A program made the position numbers and the translations under genes. Source: a virus. Taken from it: a stretch of DNA of 34,587 bases. Each line of letters begins with the position of its first letter. Positions within the stretch are counted from its first letter, which is position 1. The stretch is taken from positions 1 through 34,587 of the IMG/VR virus record IMGVR_UViG_3300030060_004779; one strand, 5' to 3'. Of the stretch, positions 1 through 5,988 are shown piece after piece. The notes below the pieces were generated by a model. It had not been told where the DNA came from. It was given only the letters and a program-made list of their open reading frames with translations, and ran no database searches.

Positions 1-61
1 CATTTATTAGTTTACCATTTTTATTATAGTAATAGATGTTTTTATATTCAAATCCTAGCAT
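1..61 (-). CDS. Partial small gene running off the left edge
   Basis: The reading frame starts with ATG at 61-59 and is still open at position 1, giving 20 residues beginning MLGFEYKNIYYYNKNGKLIN. The start is well supported: a GGAGGG site lies 7 bases upstream, inside the end of the preceding gene, whose stop codon ends just before. The product is unknown. If the window is circular, the frame continues into position 34587 and stops about eight codons later, giving a peptide of about 28 residues. The gene would then belong to the leftward early unit that also fills 28054-34477. Confidence 0.55.
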   Translation of the reverse strand, partial: MLGFEYKNIYYYNKNGKLIN

Positions 62-62
62 A

Positions 63-431
63 TTAAGCCCTCCCACATTCATATAATTCTTCTAAACATT
101 CTTCAAGGCCTAAATTGTCATCATAATAAGCCTTAGCACTATCACCCCACCAACAACCTTCAACGCATTTATTCCTAGTATTTATTGTAATATTTGGGCC
201 ACCAAAAGCAACCAAAACCTCAGCCCCTTTGAATATTCCATCACTTCCGACTATATAATCAATACTCAAAGCATCATTTAAATAATCATATGCTGTTGGT
301 TCTTCACCTTCATTTTCTTTTTTAAATTCTTCAACCCATTCACCATTAAAGCCATTTGTTATATCTTCGGCTATAATTTCACAATGATGACGAAGTCTAA
401 CTTGCTCTGCTGTTTCTATTTGTGTGTTCAT
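63..431 (-). CDS. Hypothetical phage protein, 122 aa
   Basis: No function can be assigned. The protein is soluble and acidic, with no signal peptide or membrane segment. Its middle reads VAFGGPNITINT and is followed by CVEGCWWGDSAKAYY, a pattern I associate with small early proteins recurring in phages of many hosts, though this is memory of a family look and not a search. The start is chosen because AAAGGA lies about 10 bases upstream of the ATG. It lies between the 97-residue gene (stop about 36 bases upstream, after a small hairpin) and the partial gene at the left edge, all in one leftward unit probably transcribed early. Confidence 0.75.
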   Translation of the reverse strand: MNTQIETAEQVRLRHHCEIIAEDITNGFNGEWVEEFKKENEGEEPTAYDYLNDALSIDYIVGSDGIFKGAEVLVAFGGPNITINTRNKCVEGCWWGDSAKAYYDDNLGLEECLEELYECGRA

Positions 432-460
432 TGTTTATATCCTTTCTTTTAATTGTTTAA

Positions 461-478
461 AGGTGGCTTAGGCCACCT
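461..478. other. Intergenic hairpin in the leftward early unit
   Basis: AGGTGGC and GCCACCT form a perfect 7-bp stem around a 4-base loop. On the minus strand it overlaps the last codons and stop of the 97-residue gene and is followed by TTTAAACAATT, too poor in U to be a strong terminator. It may slow RNA decay or reduce read-through into the next gene. Confidence 0.5.
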
Positions 479-761
479 CTAAGTTCTTTAATTTGTAATC
501 ACTACCATATTCTTCAAAAACACCTACTAAAAATACGTCTGGCTCTTTTTCTTTTGTTATTGGATGGATAAAGCCTTTTTGGTCTAATTCAATCCATACT
601 ACACCTTTTTTAACTAAAGAACCAACAACACCCCTAACTGATTTCATATCATCACTACAACCACTACAATAACCATAAACTAAACCATCATCGCTTTCTT
701 GTGTAGTGTAGTCTTGTTCCATTTCTTTTAAAAACTTATATTCTTTTTCTGTTACTTCCAT
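468..761 (-). CDS. Hypothetical early protein, 97 aa, possible small regulator
   Basis: Function unknown. The N-terminal third, MEVTEKEYKFLKEMEQDY, is predicted helical, and residues 42-58 (SVRGVVGSLVKKGVVWI) resemble a recognition helix followed by a wing strand, as in small winged-helix proteins, but no family is recognised. A single CSGC motif lies at about residues 32-35. The start follows AAAGGATATAAAA with good spacing. This is the first gene of the leftward unit: a candidate promoter lies about 50-80 bases upstream, and the control region separating it from the rightward terS gene follows. First position in an early operon is compatible with a regulator or host-takeover protein, but that is inference. 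Confidence 0.7.
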   Translation of the reverse strand: MEVTEKEYKFLKEMEQDYTTQESDDGLVYGYCSGCSDDMKSVRGVVGSLVKKGVVWIELDQKGFIHPITKEKEPDVFLVGVFEEYGSDYKLKNLEVA

Positions 762-812
762 TTTTATATCCTTTATTTTATTTAATTATTCGGTTCTTTT
801 GGCCGATAGTCA

Positions 813-841
813 AATATAGAAACATTCTAATAATTAAGCAA
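813..841 (-). promoter_or_regulatory. Candidate promoter for the leftward early unit
   Basis: On the minus strand TTGCTT (836-841) and TATATT (813-818) are separated by 17 bases, a sigma-70-like arrangement. Transcription would start near 806 and leave a leader of about 45 bases before the ATG at 761. The -35 box is only a partial match, so this is a sequence-pattern call. Confidence 0.35.
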
Positions 842-859
842 GCATTAATGTAAACTTTT

Positions 860-889
860 TTGTAATCATACTTAATAATTATTTATATA
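860..889 (+). promoter_or_regulatory. Candidate rightward promoter upstream of terS
   Basis: TTGTAA (860-865) is followed after 18 bases by TATATA (884-889). The shared 13-mer ATGTAAACTTTTT lies directly over and upstream of the -35 box, as another copy does upstream of the better promoter at 2849-2876. The following AT run offers several alternative -10 boxes. Confidence 0.3.
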
Positions 890-914
890 TATATTTTGTT
901 ATTGTTGTAGATAT

Positions 915-930
915 GTAAGTGCTTACTTAC
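915..930. repeat. 16-bp dyad, copy 1 (GTAAGT-GCTT-ACTTAC)
   Basis: Perfect 6-bp inverted repeat around a 4-base centre. A second copy differing at one base lies at 1921-1936. The two copies bracket terS, so they may be binding sites of a dimeric or oligomeric protein such as TerS itself or a repressor. Confidence 0.55.
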
Positions 931-1255
931 TATTATTTATGGGTGGTTATCGGCTCAGCTTGCACGCTCTTAGTTCATTACAAGGCCTAAAAACTAGGCT
1001 GTGCTACTATATGTTGTATGTCTTACCTATCATTTAAAGTATTACTTTATATTTCTCGACGTGAACCCCCATTAAAAAAGTTAACATATTACATGTTATC
1101 AGAATCCCAAAGGAGAAATAATTTAGGGGGTAGAGCGTATGTAAATTCTCTTCCCTTAACAGCTCCCATCCCACACAAAATAGGATTTAAAAGGTCAATT
1201 CGGTGCTATAAAAAAAAATTTGAAAATAAGGTCAAAGGTTGTATATATTAGAATA

Positions 1256-1912
1256 ATGAATAAGCTTGCCAAAATAAAAGAAAGACAAAAAGCTGCTGAA
1301 ATGATGGCATTTAACCCTGAAATGAGCGTAAAAGAGATAGCTACAACGCTTAAGGTTGCCCCTACAACAGTACAACATTGGCGCAGAGACCCAAACTTCG
1401 TAGATATGGTTTATGAGCTTTATATGATTGAATTTGGATCAGATATACCTGCTGTGTTAAAGTCTATGGTTAGGGAAGCAAAGGCAGGAAATGTCCAAGC
1501 TGCACGTTTAGTCTTGGAGCATAGTGGAAAACTTGTGAAGAATATAAACGTAACGATTGATAGTCCTTTTGAAAAGTATTTAAAGGCAGATAAAACGCCT
1601 GTAGACTTTGTAGATGCAGAGGTACAAGATATTGTAGAAGATATTCCAGAGATGCCAGATATAGACCTTCCAGAGCGTAAGATTGAAGATCAAGAAGAGC
1701 GTACCAGGACTGAATATACTACTATTAAAAGGGAAAAGCATAAGCATAGGCGCAAGGTGAATAGAAATAGAATGTATCACTGGAAAAAGCGTGCTAAAGC
1801 TGTAGGTGTAGACGTTTTACCTAATGGTAGGCCAACAAAAGCGCAAAAGCAAGAGTGGATAAAGAAGGTTAAGGCAGCAGAGCTTGAAGCAAAAAGAGCA
1901 AATAAGAAATGA
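1256..1912 (+). CDS. terS: Candidate terminase small subunit (TerS), 218 aa
   Basis: The N-terminal part (about residues 1-45, with VKEIATTLKVAPTTVQHWRRDP) is a clear helix-turn-helix of the kind found at the start of phage small terminases. It is followed by a helical segment, a central region rich in acidic residues, and a very basic C-terminal tail (KREKHKHRRKVNRNRMYHW and onward). TerS recognises the packaging site and hands DNA to TerL and the portal. The chosen start is ATG 1256. A TTG at 1220 would add 12 residues, and neither has a strong ribosome site. It is unusually far from terL (5988-7313) and on the opposite strand. A transcriptional regulator remains possible, but the length and architecture favour TerS. 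Confidence 0.65.
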   Translation: MNKLAKIKERQKAAEMMAFNPEMSVKEIATTLKVAPTTVQHWRRDPNFVDMVYELYMIEFGSDIPAVLKSMVREAKAGNVQAARLVLEHSGKLVKNINVTIDSPFEKYLKADKTPVDFVDAEVQDIVEDIPEMPDIDLPERKIEDQEERTRTEYTTIKREKHKHRRKVNRNRMYHWKKRAKAVGVDVLPNGRPTKAQKQEWIKKVKAAELEAKRANKK

Positions 1913-2157
1913 TAGACGTTGTAAGTGGTTACTTACTTTTTTTATTGATTATACAGCCTGTAGAGGAAGTATATAATTGTAATCACCCTAATTTAGTTGG
2001 GACTCAAAGATATCACGCTCTATGTGACTGGGATGAAGATGATTTTTACACAAACATTAAAGGCAAAAAGATTTTAAGGCCAAAAAGAAAGAAAGATAAT
2101 CGTATTAAGTCGTATTATAGGAGAAAGTACTGGAGTGAGATGAAATGGACGTTATGA
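1909..2157 (+). CDS. Hypothetical protein, 82 aa, hydrophobic N-terminus
   Basis: Unknown function. It starts with ATG overlapping the stop of terS by four bases (ATGATAG), so it is probably translationally coupled. Residues 7-16 (GYLLFLLIIQ) are hydrophobic and followed by Cys at about position 23, which could be a weak signal or membrane anchor. The rest is polar and becomes strongly basic near the end (RPKRKKDNRIKSYYRRKYW). The first codons include the second copy of the 16-bp dyad found upstream of terS. The coding density of the block and the overlaps at both ends support a real gene. Confidence 0.6.
   Translation: MIDVVSGYLLFLLIIQPVEEVYNCNHPNLVGTQRYHALCDWDEDDFYTNIKGKKILRPKRKKDNRIKSYYRRKYWSEMKWTL
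1921..1936. repeat. 16-bp dyad, copy 2 (GTAAGT-GGTT-ACTTAC)
   Basis: Same dyad as at 915-930 with one changed base in the centre, both arms identical. It lies just after the terS stop, inside the next coding frame. Confidence 0.55.
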
Positions 2158-2345
2158 AAAGTGGATATGACCTCTGGCAAGAGAAAAAGCACAAAAGTAG
2201 GTTTAAAGATGGTGGAATTGAGTGTAATGCCTGCAAAGAGATTAAAAAGCCAGAAGATTATGGCTCAAGTAAGAGTAAATGTAAAAAATGCTTAACAGCA
2301 TACTATAAAAAACGAAATAAAAGGGCAAGTCAAAGTCTTTGGTAA
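2145..2345 (+). CDS. Small zinc-finger-like protein, 66 aa
   Basis: A CNAC motif and a CKKC motif, about 20 residues apart, form a typical Cys4 zinc-binding pair in a basic protein (KKxYKKRNKRA at the end). Similar short treble-clef proteins are frequent in phages and are sometimes remnants of HNH nucleases, but no catalytic His-Asn-His set is visible, so nuclease activity is not claimed. It overlaps the preceding gene by 13 bases. An inner ATG at 2154 is a possible alternative start. It is followed by the structured element at 2381-2445. Confidence 0.65.
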   Translation: MDVMKSGYDLWQEKKHKSRFKDGGIECNACKEIKKPEDYGSSKSKCKKCLTAYYKKRNKRASQSLW

Positions 2346-2380
2346 AAAATAGGTGAGCAGAGATGCTTTCTAGTCGAAAA

Positions 2381-2445
2381 GAGATAAGGGAAGGGCAAAT
2401 TGTTAACAGGAGCGTTATAATTTGGTGCAAACCTTCCCTAGTCTC
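2381..2445 (+). promoter_or_regulatory. Structured leader element before the 2464 gene
   Basis: GAGATAAGGGAAGG (2381-2394) pairs with CCTTCCCTAGTCTC (2432-2445) at 12 of 14 positions, and CAAATT (2396-2401) pairs with AATTTG (2419-2424) inside it. The folded block ends 18 bases before the ATG at 2464, just ahead of its ribosome site AAAAGGAAAA. A smaller stem AGCA/TGCT precedes it near 2356-2367. No U-run follows, so it is not an ordinary terminator. A cis-acting RNA control element or protein-binding site is likely. Confidence 0.5.
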
Positions 2446-2463
2446 ATAAAAAAAGGAAAAACA

Positions 2464-2676
2464 ATGCCGAAACTAACAAATAAAGAAAGAGATCAGCAAC
2501 TAAGATGGCTTACAGGCCAAATCCAAAATATGAACAGCTTATTTGCAAGTTATGTAGAGTGGAGAGGCTTATCTGCTGATTTTCAGAAGCATATAATCGA
2601 TTTAAACGAAGAACTAAAGAAAAAGGCTGAAAATGATACAAGCACTGATAATAAAGTGGATTCTAAAGAAGGGTAG
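2464..2676 (+). CDS. Hypothetical helical protein, 70 aa
   Basis: Unknown function. The start MPKLTNKERDQQLRW is chosen because AAAAGGAAAA lies about 5 bases upstream. An upstream in-frame GTG at 2422 would put the start inside the folded leader. The protein is mostly amphipathic helix (residues 10-55) with an acidic, Asn/Ser/Asp-rich tail. Its last 44 bases overlap a 50-codon ORF in another frame. Confidence 0.65.
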   Translation: MPKLTNKERDQQLRWLTGQIQNMNSLFASYVEWRGLSADFQKHIIDLNEELKKKAENDTSTDNKVDSKEG

Positions 2677-2785
2677 TATTGAGTTTTTGTTATTTGTAGG
2701 TGAATTAATCGTAAAAACCACTAAATCGAAGAAAGATGATAAGATGTGGAAAGAAATTAAACCTATAATAAAAAAATATAAATAA
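2633..2785 (+). CDS. Small basic membrane-associated peptide, 50 aa
   Basis: ORF overlapping the end of the previous gene. It begins MIQALIIKWILKKGSIEF, has a hydrophobic stretch at about residues 16-28 (IEFLLFVGELIVK), and ends with a Lys-rich tail. The conventional ATG, the overlap and the TAA at 2783-2785 just before a gap support a real gene, but no function is recognised and there is no strong ribosome site, so expression would depend on coupling. Confidence 0.45.
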   Translation: MIQALIIKWILKKGSIEFLLFVGELIVKTTKSKKDDKMWKEIKPIIKKYK

Positions 2786-2843
2786 ATTTAATCTCTCCTC
2801 TATAAAAACCTCCTGATTTCAATAATCATGTAAACTTTTTACT

Positions 2844-2876
2844 TGACATTGTCATATATTGTTCGTAAATTATAAT
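2844..2876 (+). promoter_or_regulatory. Promoter with overlapping operator-like dyad
   Basis: TTGTCA (2849-2854) and TATAAT (2871-2876) are separated by 16 bases. A perfect inverted repeat TGACA-T-TGTCA (2844-2854) covers the -35 box, as expected for a repressor site. The 13-mer ATGTAAACTTTTT lies just upstream (2828-2840). This is the clearest promoter in the window and serves the single gene at 2930-3454. Confidence 0.6.
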
Positions 2877-2929
2877 AGATGCTAAATAGTTTAGCATTGT
2901 TTTTTGACAAAAAAAGGAAAGGAAAAGTT

Positions 2930-3454
2930 ATGAAAAAACAAGAACACGATTATCTAGATAAAAATATAGTAGAATTGTTAAAGTCGGGCGACATTCCAAA
3001 AAGTAGGAAAGCCATTATGGTTAAAGTTGCATCTAATTTAAAAAAGGCTAAATTCCCTATGAAAAATATTAGAATGTATAATGATGGAAAGAAGCACAGG
3101 AGTGGAACAACGATTAAAGAGATTTTCCCAAGAATACTGTGTGATGACTTTGAAATAGAAATATTGAAAAGTGGGAAGTGGTATCAGATTCTGTTTGAGG
3201 GGAAACCTGAAAAAATAGAAAAACATAGAGATGGAAGAGTCTCTATTACTCCTAACAAAGACGACTATAAATACAATCTTGAGTCCTGTGCCTTAACTGG
3301 ATATACTTGGGATAAAAAAGGTCATCCTGAAGGATACTATTTAAAGTGGAATTTAACACAAGTTAAGTTTCTTTTAAAATATGTGTATAAAATACCAAAG
3401 GAAATAGTGAATATGTTTAAGCACAATGGTTGGTATCCTAATTCTTGTGAGTAG
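2930..3454 (+). CDS. Hypothetical protein, 174 aa, separately transcribed
   Basis: Not recognised. The start MKKQEHDYLDKN is chosen because AAAGGAAAGG lies about 7 bases upstream. The longer frame from 2879 would begin at the -10 box. The N-terminal half is basic (SRKAIMVKVASNLKKAKFP), and the C-terminal half is rich in aromatic residues (GYTWDKKGHPEGYYLKWN). It has its own promoter with an operator-like dyad and its own terminator, so it is a one-gene unit between terS and the leftward head operon. Isolated, repressible units of this kind in phages are often regulators or host-modifying genes, but the sequence gives no direct evidence for either. Confidence 0.75.
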   Translation: MKKQEHDYLDKNIVELLKSGDIPKSRKAIMVKVASNLKKAKFPMKNIRMYNDGKKHRSGTTIKEIFPRILCDDFEIEILKSGKWYQILFEGKPEKIEKHRDGRVSITPNKDDYKYNLESCALTGYTWDKKGHPEGYYLKWNLTQVKFLLKYVYKIPKEIVNMFKHNGWYPNSCE

Positions 3455-3469
3455 GTAAATAGCGAAATT

Positions 3470-3501
3470 GGGGTGTACTTAGGTATACCCCTTTTTGTTT
3501 T
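3470..3501 (+). terminator. Rho-independent terminator
   Basis: GGGGTGTAC (3470-3478) pairs with GTATACCCC (3483-3491), nine pairs with one G-U, around loop TTAG, followed by TTTTTGTTTT. It ends the 2930-3454 unit and lies in the gap where the leftward head operon also ends. Confidence 0.85.
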
Positions 3502-3536
3502 ATTGCCTAAATGATATAATTTTGGAAGTTTTTTTC

Positions 3537-4076
3537 TTACCGACTAGATTCTATCCCACCAACGCCCTGAACTATAACTTTGTCGTCAATAGGTATCTCT
3601 TCTGGTATAAGTTGGCAATAGCAGTTCTCTTTACAGACTGAAAACCCACTTGCAGGTAAACCAGCAGCTTGCCAGTTTTCCCAAGTATCGATTTGACCAA
3701 TCCTAGAAGCACAATCACCACATATTTTAGGGCTTCCAACAGAAACCCAACGCATCATTACGTTATCCCCATAAATATTGTCTTGTCCGACCCTGAAACC
3801 TTGCATAACACCTCCAACAATTCCACGCTTAATGGTATTTCTGAACTCTCCAAAAATTCTTCCTCCAGTCCTAAGATCATCGGACAGAATTTGGATAATT
3901 GCTCTATCTCCGACTCCAGACCCTCTGAGTACTGCAATTTCTCGTTCAATTCTTGAAGCAAATACATCAATTCCATAAGCAAGTCCGAGTGCGACCCAGA
4001 GAAGGGTGTCTTCGTCTTGCTGTTCAATTTCTTCGGCATCTAAAAATTCCTCCAGGGTTTCGTATTGTTCAGCCAT
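3537..4076 (-). CDS. Minor head protein, Mu F / SPP1 gp7-like, 179 aa
   Basis: The C-terminal half carries the Cys pattern of the phage head-morphogenesis family: C119-x2-C122, then W132 and W135, an AAGLPASG segment, and C148, C152, C154 (residues 115-156). The family sits next to the portal and helps DNA exit or head assembly. The first 110 residues are helical and acidic at the N-terminus. Usual family members are longer (250-400 residues), so this is a short form keeping mainly the metal-binding C-terminal domain. It is the last gene of the leftward operon TerL-portal-77aa-157aa-this, and its ATG shares a base with the preceding TAA (TAATG), indicating coupling. Confidence 0.75.
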   Translation of the reverse strand: MAEQYETLEEFLDAEEIEQQDEDTLLWVALGLAYGIDVFASRIEREIAVLRGSGVGDRAIIQILSDDLRTGGRIFGEFRNTIKRGIVGGVMQGFRVGQDNIYGDNVMMRWVSVGSPKICGDCASRIGQIDTWENWQAAGLPASGFSVCKENCYCQLIPEEIPIDDKVIVQGVGGIESSR

Positions 4077-4549
4077 TACCTAGACCTTTTCATCATTTTT
4101 CTGTTCATTCTTTTTACTATCCTTTCTTCAACTTTTTTCAGAGCATCCTTATCTTGATTTAATGTTGCGATAAATGGCCTTGGTGGGACTTTCTTATTTT
4201 CACTAGTCGTAAATCCTTCTTGGTGTATTAAGCCATAATCCATCATCTCAAGACCATCTTTAGTTGGCTTTATTGAATCAAACAATCTTTTAGTATAAAG
4301 AAGAGGCCTTGTTTCATTTGTAGGTCTTGGATTATGACCCTTAAAGCTACTAATACCTTTTTGCCTAGCCTCTATAGTTGCATTAGATAATCTTCTAGTT
4401 GATGCAGTTAAAATATTCTTTTTTGTATTTCTTGCGATTGAATCAGTTATCTCTTTATTTGAGTCGCCTAAAACTTCATCAATATCAGCACTTAACTTAG
4501 AAAACCTAAAATTAGAAGTAAATGTTACTTTATATAATGGCTTCGCCAA
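4076..4549 (-). CDS. Phage virion morphogenesis / tail-completion-like protein, 157 aa
   Basis: Length and motifs suit the virion morphogenesis family (P2 gpS / Mu gpG-like): an N-terminal helical region, a basic middle (KGHNPRPTNETRPLLYTKRLFDSI), then YGLIHQEGF and the characteristic VPPRPFI near residue 123, and a basic C-terminal helix. Members help close the neck or tail end. Here it is unusually in a head operon next to the portal and transcribed against the tail genes. It overlaps the 77-residue gene by 20 bases and is coupled to the F-like gene by TAATG. Confidence 0.65.
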   Translation of the reverse strand: MAKPLYKVTFTSNFRFSKLSADIDEVLGDSNKEITDSIARNTKKNILTASTRRLSNATIEARQKGISSFKGHNPRPTNETRPLLYTKRLFDSIKPTKDGLEMMDYGLIHQEGFTTSENKKVPPRPFIATLNQDKDALKKVEERIVKRMNRKMMKRSR

Positions 4550-4763
4550 ATTCTTCTCCTAGTTTTCGTGCTTTTTTAATTCTATCTATATTCTGAAGTA
4601 ATATTTTATTAGCTATCTTCTCAGCGAACGCTTTTGGGTCTACTATAACTTCGCTAATATCTCCATCAATGTCAATATCTATTTTATGAAGGTCTTTGAT
4701 TTTGCTGACGTATTCTCTCAAAAATTGATTGTTGTTCGTTTTCTTGCTTGTTTGCTCTGACAA
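4530..4763 (-). CDS. Hypothetical protein in the portal operon, 77 aa
   Basis: Unknown. The start is TTG at 4763, supported by GAGGAGG ten bases upstream. It overlaps the portal gene by 80 bases at its start and the morphogenesis gene by 20 bases at its end. The product is a charged helical protein with an acidic patch (KIDIDIDGDISEVIVD) and a C-terminal helix. The strong ribosome site inside the portal gene is the best evidence that it is expressed. Confidence 0.6.
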   Translation of the reverse strand: MSEQTSKKTNNNQFLREYVSKIKDLHKIDIDIDGDISEVIVDPKAFAEKIANKILLQNIDRIKKARKLGEEFGEAII

Positions 4764-5988
4764 TTTCTCTCGCCTCCTCTATAGATAAATCTTTGTTTTG
4801 TTTTACAAGTAGCTCTGGTTGCGTAGTAAGATTATTTTGTAATGCATGATTATCAAGTAGAATCTGATCTTGTACTGTCTTAGGATATTCAGGTTCAATA
4901 AAATCAAGCTTTAGTTCATTTGGTAAGTTAATACCATTATAACCTGCAATCGCACGCTCAACGTGATAAAGTTCATGCTCATACATTCTCCAAAGCTCTA
5001 AATCATCTTGATAATCTTCAAATCGTTCTAAATCTTTAATTTTAAGTGCGATACCTGATGGAACTTCGCCTCCATCTTGAGCAAATTGAACATATAAGTG
5101 ATTGTTTTGTGCTACAAGGTCTACCTGGAACTTAACACTTTCTATTACAGACTGGATATCACCTTGTGGAGCAGCAATACCAAAAGTAGAACCTTCAGGA
5201 AGGTCAAGTATTTGATCACTACCAGTTCTCTTCATACCTTTATCACTATATACTCCAGTAACAAATGGCTGCCCAAACATCTGGAATCTAAGTCCAAGCT
5301 GTAGCTCAGTCATTGTAATATTAACTTGCTCATTACAATCAATAATATCATTAGCCCCCTCTACAAAGAAAGAGTCTAGTTGATTTTCTCTATGTGTAAA
5401 TACAAAAGGAATAACTCCATATCCATGTTCATATTCATTCATTATATTACCATCTTCATCATAATGCGCATACATATTGGCATCCCAATACGCATATTCT
5501 AGTTTTGTAGTATCATAAACTTCATTCACGTTATGTAAGATGGGATAAGTAATTGCAGTAGGTATAAATGGATTATCCTCCATGTGAACATCAAAGTAAT
5601 ATACTGGTCTGTAATCAAAATGTGGCATATCCCCATCTTTAAAGATAACTTGCGTGGCTACAGTTCCAAGAAGTCTTGTCATTTTTTCGATATGCTTCAT
5701 TCTAGCATCTTTTTTTATAGTCAGCTCATCGTATTTTTTCCCCACGTTACGATTTGCACCTACATTATAAATTCTAGACATCTTATTTATAAAACGCTTA
5801 GTAAAATTTGCATTATATAAAGGAATTTCTCTAAACGCATCAGCATCAAAGTAATTATCAATATACTTTTGAGTTTCTGTTCCTGAATAATAATCTATAA
5901 GCCTATATATCTCTTGCCTTCTTCCTTGTGCGTGAGAAAGCTTTAAATCTCTTATAGATTCTTGTATAATTTGTTCAACTGTAGTCAT
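4684..5988 (-). CDS. Portal protein, 434 aa
   Basis: Position directly after terL, length and composition identify the portal, the ring at the head vertex through which DNA is packaged. The N-terminal part (RLIDYYSGTETQKYIDNYF, then FTKRFINKMSRIYNVGA) matches the usual opening of SPP1/HK97-type portals. The middle has beta-rich wing segments (HFDYRPVYYFDVHMED), and DIIDCNEQVNITMTELQLGLRFQ is the typical stem-helix region, followed by SGIALKIKDLERFED. The last 40 residues are Gln/Glu-rich. Its ATG overlaps the terL stop (TAATG). No protease or MuF domain is fused. Confidence 0.88.
   Translation of the reverse strand: MTTVEQIIQESIRDLKLSHAQGRRQEIYRLIDYYSGTETQKYIDNYFDADAFREIPLYNANFTKRFINKMSRIYNVGANRNVGKKYDELTIKKDARMKHIEKMTRLLGTVATQVIFKDGDMPHFDYRPVYYFDVHMEDNPFIPTAITYPILHNVNEVYDTTKLEYAYWDANMYAHYDEDGNIMNEYEHGYGVIPFVFTHRENQLDSFFVEGANDIIDCNEQVNITMTELQLGLRFQMFGQPFVTGVYSDKGMKRTGSDQILDLPEGSTFGIAAPQGDIQSVIESVKFQVDLVAQNNHLYVQFAQDGGEVPSGIALKIKDLERFEDYQDDLELWRMYEHELYHVERAIAGYNGINLPNELKLDFIEPEYPKTVQDQILLDNHALQNNLTTQPELLVKQNKDLSIEEAREIVRANKQENEQQSIFERIRQQNQRPS

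Larger units (their letters stand above)
762..1255. other. Control region between leftward and rightward units
   Basis: A gap of 494 bases without a convincing gene. It holds candidate promoters facing each way (813-841 minus, 860-889 plus), the 13-mer ATGTAAACTTTTT (848-860, repeated at 2828-2840), a 16-bp dyad (915-930), a hairpin GCCTA-AAAAC-TAGGC near 983-1000 and a perfect inverted repeat TAACAT/ATGTTA near 1082-1098. The part near 1100-1250 contains GGGGG and C-rich stretches unlike the surrounding AT-rich DNA. Lying just before terS, it is a reasonable place for a packaging start (pac or cos) as well as early transcription control. Nothing here proves that. Confidence 0.5.

Noticed and set aside
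1018-1251. 77-codon rightward ORF before terS
   Set aside because: No ribosome site, atypical composition, and it covers the inverted repeats of the control region. More likely non-coding.
3669-4162. Several rightward ORFs over the leftward head operon
   Set aside because: Antisense shadows of the F-like and morphogenesis genes, without ribosome sites.
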